Origin: DASYFG01 sp036498565
Lineage (GTDB): Bacteria; Bacillota; Bacilli; Lactobacillales; Lactobacillaceae
Assembly: GCA_036498565.1 (NCBI GenBank)
Contig: DASYFG010000004.1
Location: forward strand, 248,001 to 312,000
Reading direction: 5' to 3'
Length of the DNA: 64,000 bases
Positions 51,627-60,160 of this stretch are shown piece after piece; the first letter of the stretch is position 1, and each line of letters begins with the position of its first letter. The position numbers and the translations under genes were made by a program. A model generated the notes under the pieces. It saw nothing but the letters and a program-made list of their open reading frames with translations. It was not told where the DNA came from and did no database searches.

Positions 51627-52022
51627 ATGGCAATTACGTATAAAATCAATGCGGAACTAGCAGTAGATGATATCATTCGCGTTTATCAAAGTTCGGGTAT
51701 CAACCGACCAATTGAAGATAAGCAACGCATTGCCGCCATGTATGCACATGCTAATTTGGTTGTTTCCGCGTGGGATGATGAAACGTTAATTGGCGTTGCC
51801 CGTTCGCTCAGTGATGATGTATATGTAAGCTACTTAGCCGATTTAGCTGTGGCCGCAGGTTATCAAGGACAGCATATTGGTCAAAGTCTAATTGATGGAA
51901 CGAAGCAGTTTTTAGGCGATGACGTGACAGTTGTCTTGATTGCTGCACCAACTGCCGTTGGTTTTTATGAAAAAATTGGCTTGGAGCGCACAGATCGTGC
52001 ATTTTTAATTAATCGTTTGTAA
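51627..52022 (+). CDS. GNAT acetyltransferase (131 aa)
   Basis: Starts after GTAGGAG. Single GNAT domain with the acetyl-CoA loop AAGYQGQHIGQSLI and C-terminal PTAVGFYEKIGLER. Similar in plan to YhfO/AttT-type small N-acetyltransferases. Substrate unknown. Only 15 nt after asd, so possibly in the lysine transcript. Confidence 0.8.
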   Translation: MAITYKINAELAVDDIIRVYQSSGINRPIEDKQRIAAMYAHANLVVSAWDDETLIGVARSLSDDVYVSYLADLAVAAGYQGQHIGQSLIDGTKQFLGDDVTVVLIAAPTAVGFYEKIGLERTDRAFLINRL

Positions 52023-52024
52023 AC

Positions 52025-52059
52025 AAAAAACTTTCAGTCTATGAACTGAAAGCTTTTTT
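52025..52059. terminator. Bidirectional terminator
   Basis: AAAAAACTTTCAGT-CTATG-AACTGAAAGCTTTTTT between convergent genes. Confidence 0.85.
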
Positions 52060-52819
52060 ATTTAATAGCTGTAAAAATATGCACCAGCAGATCTTCATGC
52101 TGCGGAATCAACAAATTTGTCTCCGCAAACTGCATTGTACCAAGCGTTGGGTGATGCAAAATTTTATTTTGCTCAGGTAACAAATGCACATTTTGTGCTG
52201 CCCACATGTCAGAAAATTCTGCACTTTGTGCTTGTAAGGTTGTGATGAATTCTGCAAACCAAGAATCCGCCACGCGCTCACCGAACTGCAAACGGAAATT
52301 AGCGACCATATTGTGGGCCGTAGTTGCCCAATCATCAAATAGCGCACGGTAATCAGTATTCAAAAACATGAGCGATAACAAATTCTCTTGCGTCCAATCA
52401 ATTTTGGCAAAGGCTGGCATCAACTTTAACGCTGCTTGATTCCAGGCCACGACGCGCCAGTGCGCATCCATCACAATCGCTGGCGAATCCGCCAAAGCGT
52501 TGAGCACCTGTAACGTATTATCAGGGACGGAATCAGAAAGTGGTGCGACAGTTTTTGGAAAAGCGAGATTCAAGAGGTAAGTGGTTTCTTGTTCGCTTAG
52601 CGCCAAAGCAGCGGCGATGTTGCGCAGCACCGTTTCTGACGGTTGCACATCGCGCGCTTGTTCTAGCCACGTATACCAAGAAATGCTGACATTGGCGCGT
52701 AAAGCAACTTCTTCCCGGCGCAAACCCGGTGTGCGTCGGCGAGTGGCTGAATTTAACGGTTGTAATTGGGCGCGCTTGGCTTTGAGAAAGTCAGCGAGTG
52801 CTTTTTGACGAGTTAACAT
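52058..52819 (-). CDS. HTH regulator with MmyB-like ligand domain
   Basis: 253 residues. N-terminal XRE-type HTH with the group signature RRRTPGLRREEVALRANVSISWYTWLEQ. A C-terminal PAS-like MmyB domain follows (IVMDAHWRVVAWNQAAL, LQFGERVADSW), known to bind hydrophobic ligands in the family. TAGGA lies 12 nt before the start. It is divergent from a short-chain reductase gene, which it probably controls. Confidence 0.85.
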   Translation of the reverse strand: MLTRQKALADFLKAKRAQLQPLNSATRRRTPGLRREEVALRANVSISWYTWLEQARDVQPSETVLRNIAAALALSEQETTYLLNLAFPKTVAPLSDSVPDNTLQVLNALADSPAIVMDAHWRVVAWNQAALKLMPAFAKIDWTQENLLSLMFLNTDYRALFDDWATTAHNMVANFRLQFGERVADSWFAEFITTLQAQSAEFSDMWAAQNVHLLPEQNKILHHPTLGTMQFAETNLLIPQHEDLLVHIFTAIK

Positions 52820-52911
52820 GGTGGTACCAGTCCTAGGATAAGGCGCGAACTGCCTAAGTAATTACGGCTATATTATCATATTCTTTATCAAATGCAAACG
52901 AGGAATTCATG

Positions 52912-53928
52912 ATGGAAAAAGTATTGGTGACAGGTGGTAGTGGATATGTGGCGCAATTTGTGATGGCGCAAGCATTGGCAGCTGGCTATGCGGTGCGGAC
53001 GACGGTGCGTAACGTTGCCAAAAGCCAAGCAAAAGTACGGGCTGGCTTAACAGAATTAGGCGCCGATGCAAGTGGTGTCGAATTTGTCGCGGCCGATTTG
53101 ACGCATGACGATGGTTGGTTAGAAGCGATGAACGGCATTGATTTTGTGCTGCACGTCGCATCGCCGATGCCATTGGATTTGCCAAAAGATGAAAACGATT
53201 TGATTATTCCCGCCAAAGAAGGTGCGCTCCGTGTGATGCAAGCAGCGCATGCCGCAGGCGTTAAGCGCGTAGTGATGACGTCAGCTTTTGGCGCAGTTGG
53301 CATGGGACGCGCGGATAATGAGCATGTCTTTACCGAAGAAGATTGGGCGGTTTTGGATGGACCGGGGATGAATGCCTACTACAAAAGTAAAACTTTGGCG
53401 GAGCGTGCCGTGTGGGATTTTGCCGACCAAAGCGGCTTAGAAGTGGTCACGATGTTGCCGGTGGCAGTTCTAGGACCGCTTTTGGGCGGCGAGGCGAATG
53501 GTTCAAATCATTTAATTCAAATGCTATTAACGGGTGCGATGCCTGGTTTGTTGGATATTGCGATTCCGATTGTTGACGTTCGTGATGTCGCGCGGGCGCA
53601 TGTTTTGGCGTTGCAGGGCGATGTGGCTGGCGAGCGCTTTATTTTGTCAAACGGCAATGGCATGAAATTAGCGGAAATCGCCCGGATTTTGCGGGCGAAT
53701 TTGTCGGCAGAAGAAACGGCTAAACTGCCAAAGAGCTCGGTACCAAGCTGGTTATTACGTTTGTTAGCGCCGGTGGTGCCACTTTTGAAGCAAACCGTGC
53801 CGGATTTGGGCGTCGTCAAGAAAATGAGCAACGCCAAAGCGCAACGTTTGCTGAACTGGCAACCGCAATACAGCAATGAAGAAACGTTACTTCAAGTTGC
53901 CAAAATGATTTTGGTAGCGAAAAATTAA
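52912..53928 (+). CDS. NAD(P)-dependent epimerase/dihydroflavonol-reductase-like protein
   Basis: 338 residues, extended short-chain dehydrogenase: LVTGGSGYVAQFV for the nucleotide, LHVASPMPL, and the catalytic YKSK motif in NAYYKSKTLAE. GAGGA lies upstream of two tandem ATGs; the second (52912) has the better spacing. Probably reduces an aldehyde or ketone; exact substrate unknown. The stop codon touches the convergent MerR gene. Confidence 0.83.
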   Translation: MEKVLVTGGSGYVAQFVMAQALAAGYAVRTTVRNVAKSQAKVRAGLTELGADASGVEFVAADLTHDDGWLEAMNGIDFVLHVASPMPLDLPKDENDLIIPAKEGALRVMQAAHAAGVKRVVMTSAFGAVGMGRADNEHVFTEEDWAVLDGPGMNAYYKSKTLAERAVWDFADQSGLEVVTMLPVAVLGPLLGGEANGSNHLIQMLLTGAMPGLLDIAIPIVDVRDVARAHVLALQGDVAGERFILSNGNGMKLAEIARILRANLSAEETAKLPKSSVPSWLLRLLAPVVPLLKQTVPDLGVVKKMSNAKAQRLLNWQPQYSNEETLLQVAKMILVAKN

Positions 53929-54269
53929 TCAGATAATTGTTTGTTGGTGAAATAGTCAATTTTATAATCTAAATAGCGAATGGTTTCTTGTAGTGCTTCA
54001 AGTTCTTCTTGGAGCGCTTTTTTGCGTTCATGAAACAAAACGAGCTTAGCGTTGTGATCATCTTGTTGAAAAATGGTTTTGATTTGTTCTAGAGAAATAC
54101 CAGCGTTGCGATAATGTTTAATGGCGATTAACCGTAGTCGATTCTCTTCCGTATAGTCACGGTGACCACCGGCTGTGCGGGCGACCGAAAGTAGACCGAC
54201 TTGTTCATAATAACGTAAGGTGTGAATTGAAAATCCCGTTGCTTGGCTTATTTCTGTAATGGTTGCCAT
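53925..54269 (-). CDS. MerR-family regulator
   Basis: 114 residues from the ATG ending at 54269 (ATITEISQATGFSIHTLRYYEQVGLL); a GTG four codons earlier is an alternative. HTH-MerR domain followed by a dimerising coiled coil (ERKKALQEELEALQETIRYLDYKI) with no cysteine-rich metal site, the plan of small AdhR/NmlR- or multidrug-type regulators. Divergent from the DUF2255-efflux pair, whose promoter has a MerR-type 19-nt spacer. Confidence 0.88.
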   Translation of the reverse strand: MATITEISQATGFSIHTLRYYEQVGLLSVARTAGGHRDYTEENRLRLIAIKHYRNAGISLEQIKTIFQQDDHNAKLVLFHERKKALQEELEALQETIRYLDYKIDYFTNKQLSD

Positions 54270-54298
54270 GTTATTGCTCACTTTCTTAAATAAAAGGC

Positions 54299-54329
54299 TT
54301 GACCTCGAGTGACTCTAGTTTATTACACT
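54299..54329 (+). promoter_or_regulatory. MerR-type promoter and operator
   Basis: TTGACC at 54299-54304, 19-nt spacer, TACACT at 54324-54329. The spacer holds the dyad CTCGAGTGACTCTAG. Overlong spacers with a central dyad are the hallmark of MerR-activated promoters. Confidence 0.75.
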
Positions 54330-54357
54330 TAAAAATAAAGTCAAGGAGGAATTCAAT

Positions 54358-54717
54358 ATGATAGACGCAACGTTATTTAATGATGTGAAAGATATCTATG
54401 TGAGTCCAGATCCGCAGGGGCATCGACCAACGTGGATCTGGTTTGCCCTGGTTGATGGTGACATGTATATTCGTGCCGGCGGCACGACTTCAACGTGGTG
54501 GCAATCGGCCATTCAATATCAAACAGGCAAAATCATCATCGAGAACAAAACTTATGCCGTTCGCTTTCAAAGCGTGGTAGAGGATCAACAATTAGAACAA
54601 AAAATTCTTGAAAGTTATCATGAGCGGTATCACTCAAAAGTAGCTGATGAAGGTTACAAACAACCTGATGTCCGTTTAACTAATTTAAAAGTAATTTTTA
54701 TAGGAGAAAGTAAATGA
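54358..54717 (+). CDS. DUF2255 family protein
   Basis: 119 residues, preceded by AAGGAGG. The pattern WFALVDGDMYIRAGGTTSTWWQSAIQ resembles DUF2255, a split-barrel family related to flavin-binding oxidase folds. Cytoplasmic. First gene of the MerR-controlled pair; overlaps the efflux gene by 4 nt. Function unknown. Confidence 0.7.
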   Translation: MIDATLFNDVKDIYVSPDPQGHRPTWIWFALVDGDMYIRAGGTTSTWWQSAIQYQTGKIIIENKTYAVRFQSVVEDQQLEQKILESYHERYHSKVADEGYKQPDVRLTNLKVIFIGESK

Positions 54718-56174
54718 CAGCACAACAAAAGCAACGGTCATTATTGACCTTTTTGTTTAGTAATGTGATGGTCGGTTTAGAAGGAACGATTATTGCAACG
54801 GCCTTACCAGCGATGATGGCTGATTTAAAAGGTATTTCGCTGATGAGTTGGGTCATTGCCTTATTCATGTTAGCCATGGCGATTACGACGCCAATCTGGA
54901 CCAAATTGGCCGAACGGTTTGGGCAAAAAGAAATGTTCATGTTAGGGACGTTAATTTTTACTTTGGCTAGTTTAATTGAGGCACTATCACCTAATATGAC
55001 CATTTTATTGCTTGCGCGAGTGGTGATGGGTATCGGTGCGGGCGCCATGCAACAGTTACCATTTGTGATTTACGGTTTGTGGTTGGAACCAACGGAACGC
55101 CGCAAGCAGTTTGGTAAAGCAACGTCTGCCTATGCGATTGCTAGTGTGTTGGGACCAATCGTTGGTGGTTTCATTGTGGTCACTTTGGGATGGCGTTGGG
55201 TGTTTTATATCAACTTGCCAATCGGTTTGGGCATGATTTACAGTATTTGGCGTAATTTTCATTTGCCGTTTACGCCGAATCTCAAACGCGTTGATTACAT
55301 GGGCGCGAGTGTTTTATCGCTGATGGTTGTTAGCTTAATGCTCGCCTTGCAGTTTATGGGCAACGTGCCAATTGTTTGGTCAACAGTTGGTAGTTTAATG
55401 TTATTTGCGCTTGTGATGTTGGTGGCCTTTGTGTGGATTGAACGGCGGGCGGTGGATCCAATTGTACCGCTGAGTTTGTTCAAAAACACCAGCTTTATGG
55501 CCAAAAACCTTTTGATGTTTCTTCAATATGGCTTTTTTGGTTTTTATACCAATTATTTGCCAACTTGGGGGCAAGGTGTATTGGGAAACACCGCAGTCGT
55601 TGGTGGGTTGATTCTTATTCCCGCAAGTATTTTATTGGTTGTTGGGGCGCAAGTAACCACACCCTTGCTTAAAGTTATCTCAGAAAAAATGATGGTTGTC
55701 ATTGGTATGGGCACAATGATTGTCGGCGATATCGTGTTGGTTTTGTTACCTCAGCAAGTTTCTGTGAGCTTGTTAATGATTGCCGGTGCGATTTTAGGCT
55801 TGGCGACTGGGTTGACGAACGGAACGGTTCAAGTGGCCATTCAAGAAAGTGTGTTACCGCAACAGATTAGTGCCGCGACGGCGCTGAATGCTTTGTTACG
55901 GACTTTGGGCACGTCATTGGTTTTGTCTGTTTTGGCGTTAAGTTTAAACCAAACATTCTCTAATGCGGTGCGTCATCATGCCAACTTAACTTTTAATTTG
56001 TTGAATAAAATATCAGATAGTACGGCTGCTCAATTAATTAACGCACACATGCTGCCGGTATTAAGGCACACCATGTATACAGGCATGCATGAATTGGCGG
56101 TGCTTGGTGGTATTATTTTGGTCGTTGCTTTTTTGGTTAATTTATTTGATCCGTGGACGAAACCCAGCGATTAA
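54714..56174 (+). CDS. MFS multidrug efflux transporter, DHA2 (14-helix) type
   Basis: 486 residues with fourteen membrane segments. Motif A-like WTKLAERFGQKEMFMLG, motif C GVASVLGPIVGG-like ASVLGPIVGGFIV, and GLEGTIIATALPAM near the N-terminus as in EmrB/QacA proteins. Exports toxic compounds with proton entry. Coupled to the DUF2255 gene and predicted to be induced through the divergent MerR regulator. Confidence 0.87.
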   Translation: MTAQQKQRSLLTFLFSNVMVGLEGTIIATALPAMMADLKGISLMSWVIALFMLAMAITTPIWTKLAERFGQKEMFMLGTLIFTLASLIEALSPNMTILLLARVVMGIGAGAMQQLPFVIYGLWLEPTERRKQFGKATSAYAIASVLGPIVGGFIVVTLGWRWVFYINLPIGLGMIYSIWRNFHLPFTPNLKRVDYMGASVLSLMVVSLMLALQFMGNVPIVWSTVGSLMLFALVMLVAFVWIERRAVDPIVPLSLFKNTSFMAKNLLMFLQYGFFGFYTNYLPTWGQGVLGNTAVVGGLILIPASILLVVGAQVTTPLLKVISEKMMVVIGMGTMIVGDIVLVLLPQQVSVSLLMIAGAILGLATGLTNGTVQVAIQESVLPQQISAATALNALLRTLGTSLVLSVLALSLNQTFSNAVRHHANLTFNLLNKISDSTAAQLINAHMLPVLRHTMYTGMHELAVLGGIILVVAFLVNLFDPWTKPSD

Positions 56175-56178
56175 TAAT

Positions 56179-56270
56179 CCCGAACGTTCGGTCAGGTTTT
56201 TGATAAAAACCGAACGGTACATAAAATAAATCGAATAATGTTTACTTTTCGCGCCGTGATTGGTTTAATG
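56179..56270 (+). promoter_or_regulatory. PurR-type boxes and promoter of the OFA-family gene
   Basis: CCGAAC-GTTCGG (56181-56192) and AAAACCGAACGGT (56207-56219) carry the PurBox core. The promoter is TTTACT (56242-56247), 17-nt spacer, TTTAAT (56265-56270). The second box lies about 60-70 nt upstream of the start, the position at which lactic PurR activates. Confidence 0.55.
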
Positions 56271-56299
56271 AACTTATCAATGGAAATGAGGAGTCAGCA

Positions 56300-57517
56300 G
56301 TGAACAATAAATGGAGTCGCGCGGCATTGCCAGCGTTGCTAATTCATGGGAGTATCGGGACGGTTTATGCGTGGAGTGTGTTCAAACAAAACGTTGCCGA
56401 TTACATCCAAACACCAGTTGCGAACATTGAATGGGCCTTTTCGTTGGCGATTTTCTTTTTGGGGATGAGCGCGGCGGTGTTGGGGCACTTTGTTGAACAA
56501 GATATTAAAAAATCGGCGCTGTTGTCGACCATTTTGTTCACGATTGGGATGGCTGGCACGGGTTGGAGTGTTTATGCGCATTCTTTGCTCGGCATTTATG
56601 TCTTTTACGGCGTGATTATGGGTATCGGACTTGGGATTGGCTATTTGACGCCGGTCAAAAATTTGATGTTGTGGTTCCATGAAAATAAAGGACTCGGCAC
56701 GGGTTTGGCGGTGGCTGGTTTTGGTTTGGCCAAAATGATTTTCACACCAATCATGACGAGTTTGATGACAAATGTTGGTTTGTGGCAAATGTTTGTGATT
56801 TTGGCGGTAGTCTTTGCCGTGATGATGTTATTGGGAACAGCGTTGATTCAAAAGCCAGCCGATTGGGTCGAAATGCCGTTGGTGAACAAATTTCAACCTA
56901 GTGCATTTTTGAAAAACCGGAGCTTTATCGGGATTTGGTTGATGTTTTATTTGAACATTACGGCTGGTTTGGCGATTATTTCGCAAGAAAAAGATATTTT
57001 GGCTGGTTTGACGAACAGTGCTGGGGCGGCGGTGTTGACGGTTGGCGCGATTACGACTTTGGTCAGCATTGACGCGTTTTGGAATGCGTCTGGGCGGATT
57101 GGTTTTGCGTCTTTGTCGGACCGCTTGGGCGACCGCAATACTGTCTACAAATTAATGTTTGGTATTCAATTGTTTGTGGCGGTACTGGCGTATGTTTTGC
57201 CGCAACAAAGTGGGATTTTGGTGATCGCAACCGTGGCCGCATTCTTCTTGATTAACGCTGGTTATGGCGGTGGTTTCTCATCTTTGCCACCGTTGTTGAG
57301 CGATCGTTTTGGTATGAAAGCCATTTCTAAAATTCACGGTTTGGCCTTGTCAGCTTGGGCGATTGCCGGCTTGTCAGGGAACCAATTGGCCAGCTTCATC
57401 CGCAATGATTTAGGTTGGGGTTATCACGCGGTTTTCTTGGCCATTGCGGTTTTGTATGCCGTTGCTTTGTTGATTGCACAGTTCGTGGTCAAGCCACATC
57501 AAATGATTGTTGAATAA
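56300..57517 (+). CDS. MFS transporter, oxalate/formate antiporter (OFA) family
   Basis: 405 residues, twelve helices. GSIGTVYAWSVFK at the N-terminus and GVIMGIGLGIGYLTPVKNLMLWF are typical of the OFA family. The ribosome site is GAGGAG. PurR-type boxes upstream suggest that its substrate is tied to purine synthesis; formate, the donor for two purine carbons, would be logical but is unproven. Confidence 0.85.
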   Translation: MNNKWSRAALPALLIHGSIGTVYAWSVFKQNVADYIQTPVANIEWAFSLAIFFLGMSAAVLGHFVEQDIKKSALLSTILFTIGMAGTGWSVYAHSLLGIYVFYGVIMGIGLGIGYLTPVKNLMLWFHENKGLGTGLAVAGFGLAKMIFTPIMTSLMTNVGLWQMFVILAVVFAVMMLLGTALIQKPADWVEMPLVNKFQPSAFLKNRSFIGIWLMFYLNITAGLAIISQEKDILAGLTNSAGAAVLTVGAITTLVSIDAFWNASGRIGFASLSDRLGDRNTVYKLMFGIQLFVAVLAYVLPQQSGILVIATVAAFFLINAGYGGGFSSLPPLLSDRFGMKAISKIHGLALSAWAIAGLSGNQLASFIRNDLGWGYHAVFLAIAVLYAVALLIAQFVVKPHQMIVE

Positions 57518-57521
57518 GCGC

Positions 57522-57551
57522 AAAACGTCACCTAACAGTGGCGTTTTTTGT
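57522..57551 (+). terminator. OFA gene terminator
   Basis: AACGTCAC-CTAACA-GTGGCGTT followed by TTTT. Confidence 0.75.
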
Positions 57552-57586
57552 TATACTATTAAAAATAAATGAGAGAGGTGTTTAGA

Positions 57587-58339
57587 ATGGAATTTCATCC
57601 AGAATTTGATGCGGGCGCGGGGCTTGCCAGTCCGCAGATTAATCGCTTAACGAGCGAAGTATTGCCAACTGTTTTTGTCGGGAGTTTTTCAATTGAAGTA
57701 ATTGAGGCTTTGGCCGCGGAAAAACATGTGTCGATTGTGGCGCGCGAGCACGCGTTGGACGGTTGGCGAAATGTTTATCGTTGGCATGATGAGACGTCGG
57801 ATTTTTTGTTTGGGCACGTACCGGTGGGGGCGGTTGGCGCAATCGGGCATTTGGAAGAGGTGATCACGCTGGGCGTGCAGCACGTCGTGGCGTTTGGGAC
57901 CGTTGGTTTATTGACGGAGACGGCTGCCGATGTTTTCATCCCGGCCAAAGCTTTGCGCGATGAGGGCATGAGCCGGCATTACACCGCCGATAAAACCGGC
58001 ATTATCGCCAACAAAGACAAAAATGTGCAACAGTTAGTTGAATTTTTCAAGACGCAGGATTTGGCGCACGAGGTCGTCACGACGTGGACCACCGATGCGT
58101 TTTATCGCGAAACACCTAAACGTTTAGCGCTGGCCAAAAGCGTTGGTGCGTCCGTGGTTGAAATGGAAATGGCCGCCTTTTTTGCTTGGGCAGAATTTCG
58201 TGGGCTTGATTTTTATGGCTTTATGCACCGCGCGGATAGTTTGGCGGGCGATGTTTGGGATGGCGCGATTCATGTTGGCTTCCCGCAGAAGTTGCGTTAC
58301 TTTGAAATTGCGCAGGCGTTTGCCCAGACACTAACATAA
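57587..58339 (+). CDS. Nucleoside phosphorylase family protein
   Basis: 250 residues from ATG 57587; AGAGAGGTG upstream is the ribosome site, so the ATG 18 nt earlier, which lies inside it, is not used. The sequence has the PNP/UDP fold pattern VVAFGTVGLL, AKALRDEGMSRHY, and VVEMEMAAFFAWAE, which in this family binds the ribose (Met-Glu). Probably cleaves a purine or pyrimidine nucleoside with phosphate; base specificity not clear. Confidence 0.78.
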   Translation: MEFHPEFDAGAGLASPQINRLTSEVLPTVFVGSFSIEVIEALAAEKHVSIVAREHALDGWRNVYRWHDETSDFLFGHVPVGAVGAIGHLEEVITLGVQHVVAFGTVGLLTETAADVFIPAKALRDEGMSRHYTADKTGIIANKDKNVQQLVEFFKTQDLAHEVVTTWTTDAFYRETPKRLALAKSVGASVVEMEMAAFFAWAEFRGLDFYGFMHRADSLAGDVWDGAIHVGFPQKLRYFEIAQAFAQTLT

Positions 58340-58372
58340 AAAAGTCCTTTCGGATTTGAAAGGACTTTTTTA
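58338..58372. terminator. Bidirectional terminator
   Basis: AAAAAAGTCCTTTC-GGATTT-GAAAGGACTTTTTT. Confidence 0.85.
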
Positions 58373-59221
58373 TTGGTTTTTGCGATAATTTTTCGGTGAC
58401 ATACCAAAATAGCGTTGAAAAATACGTGTAAAATAACTGCTACTCGTAAAACCACTAAGCGACGCGATTGTTAAAATATTCAAAGAAGTATCGCGTAGCA
58501 TATCGGATGCTTTTGAAAGGCGATAAGTTGTTAAATATTGATTTGGTGTGGTGTTGAGGTACTTTTTGAAAAGTGTAAAGCATTGACTACGTGAAACATG
58601 AGCAGCGTTTGCAATGTCGAGAACGGTGATGTCGGCTGAAAAATGATTTTGAATAAAGTGCGTCATTTCCCATAAATCATTTTGAAGCCGGTGATCACTG
58701 TGATGATGAGTTGATATTAAATGTTGACTGATTTCAGCATTGATTTTCATAATCAGTTGAAGACGAGTTAAGATAGGCGCGGTTTCGCTGGCGGTATGTA
58801 ACTGTGTAATGAGTTGAAGGGTTTTCTTTTGCCAGTCAATGTTAGGAGACAATAATAAGTAGTCTGTGCTCTCGTGGCCAAATTTTTCAATAAATAATTG
58901 TTGAGTAGCTGGCGTGGCATCTAAAAAGCGTCGTAAGTCCATAATGACTGCAATAAAGGTGGCTTCAGTATGCGAGAAGCTATAATTCATGCGATTACTA
59001 TTAATGAAAATGCCTTCCCCAGCATGAAGCGTCAAGATATTGTCATTCACAAAAACTTGTATACGACCAGTTTCGACTAGTAAATATTCAACATCTGGAT
59101 GCCAGTGTTGTAGGACGCGAAAATCAAAATCAGCAATTTTATGGCGGTGTGCATATAAAGGAAAAACATCCGTATTGTAATTCATTTTTTCAGATAGGTC
59201 CGTTTGAACGTTTGGTTGCAT
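58370..59221 (-). CDS. AraC-family regulator with cupin sensor
   Basis: 283 residues, preceded by GAGGAAC. An N-terminal cupin-like region (HWHPDVEYLLVETG, LHAGEGIFINSN) should bind a small ligand. The C-terminal double HTH includes ITVLDIANAAHVSRSQCFTLFKKY and LNILTIASLSGFTSSSYFTRIFQRYFGMSPKNYRK. Probably controls sugar-related genes; the divergent HAD phosphatase is a candidate target. Confidence 0.88.
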   Translation of the reverse strand: MQPNVQTDLSEKMNYNTDVFPLYAHRHKIADFDFRVLQHWHPDVEYLLVETGRIQVFVNDNILTLHAGEGIFINSNRMNYSFSHTEATFIAVIMDLRRFLDATPATQQLFIEKFGHESTDYLLLSPNIDWQKKTLQLITQLHTASETAPILTRLQLIMKINAEISQHLISTHHHSDHRLQNDLWEMTHFIQNHFSADITVLDIANAAHVSRSQCFTLFKKYLNTTPNQYLTTYRLSKASDMLRDTSLNILTIASLSGFTSSSYFTRIFQRYFGMSPKNYRKNQ

Positions 59222-59322
59222 AATTTGTTCCTCTGGACTATTTTACTATTTTTATCGATTATTTTGAAAGCCTTTTCATTGTTGTTTTGATAATCTATTG
59301 GTAGAAAGTGGAGGAACTAATC

Positions 59323-60135
59323 ATGAACAAAATTAAATTAATCGCTTCAGACTTAGATCACACATTGTTGAATGAGTCAGGTGAATTACCAAAGAACATC
59401 GAACAGATAGTTCGCGACTTGTCAAAGCTTAACATTGACTTTGTTGCAGCCAGCGGCCGACCTTTGTATACGCTGCGAAAATTATTTGCTAACGTCGCTG
59501 ATGAGATGTCTTTTGTCAGTGATAATGGCGGTGTGATCGTTCGTCGTGGTGAAGTGTTATTTGAAAGTTTATTAGACACGGCTGCTTATCAAGAAATGGC
59601 TAGATTTGTTGAAACAAAAACTGATGGTATTGCGATTATTTGTGGTCTAGAATCCGCTTATGTAAAGCGAGAATATATTGAATTCGATTCGTTTTTAAAA
59701 CAATTTTACACGAATGTACAATATGTCGAGGATCTCTCAACACTCAGTACGAAAGCTGATAAATTTACGATTTATTTTCCGAATCAAGATAGTATCACGC
59801 AATTTGAAAATGAGTTTAAACCACGCTATAGCGACAAGTATTCGGTGACTGTCGGTGATACGATTTGGATTGATATTATGAACTTTGGCGTTGATAAAGG
59901 GCATGCCATGCAAATTTTGCAAAATAAACTGGCTATCTCAGCTGATGAAATGATGGCCTTTGGTGATACTTACAATGATATTGAAATGTTACAAGCAGTC
60001 AAGTATAGTTATCTAGTTGCAAACGCAAGCGAAGAGATGCATCAATACGCGACATTTATGACTGATAGCAATGAAAATGGCGGTGTGATATCCGTGTTAC
60101 AACAATTAATTGAAACAAGTGGTCTGCGAGAATAA
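59323..60135 (+). CDS. Cof-type HAD-IIB hydrolase
   Basis: 270 residues from ATG 59323 (GTGGAGG upstream). HAD motifs: DLDHTLLNE (nucleophile Asp), AASGRPL, KGHAMQILQ and FGDTYNDIEML. The large C2b cap lies between motifs II and III. Dephosphorylates a small phospho-metabolite, often a sugar phosphate. Divergent from the AraC gene and followed by an MFS gene 25 nt later. Confidence 0.88.
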   Translation: MNKIKLIASDLDHTLLNESGELPKNIEQIVRDLSKLNIDFVAASGRPLYTLRKLFANVADEMSFVSDNGGVIVRRGEVLFESLLDTAAYQEMARFVETKTDGIAIICGLESAYVKREYIEFDSFLKQFYTNVQYVEDLSTLSTKADKFTIYFPNQDSITQFENEFKPRYSDKYSVTVGDTIWIDIMNFGVDKGHAMQILQNKLAISADEMMAFGDTYNDIEMLQAVKYSYLVANASEEMHQYATFMTDSNENGGVISVLQQLIETSGLRE

Positions 60136-60160
60136 TAAGCAGCCAAGAAATAGGAGAATA

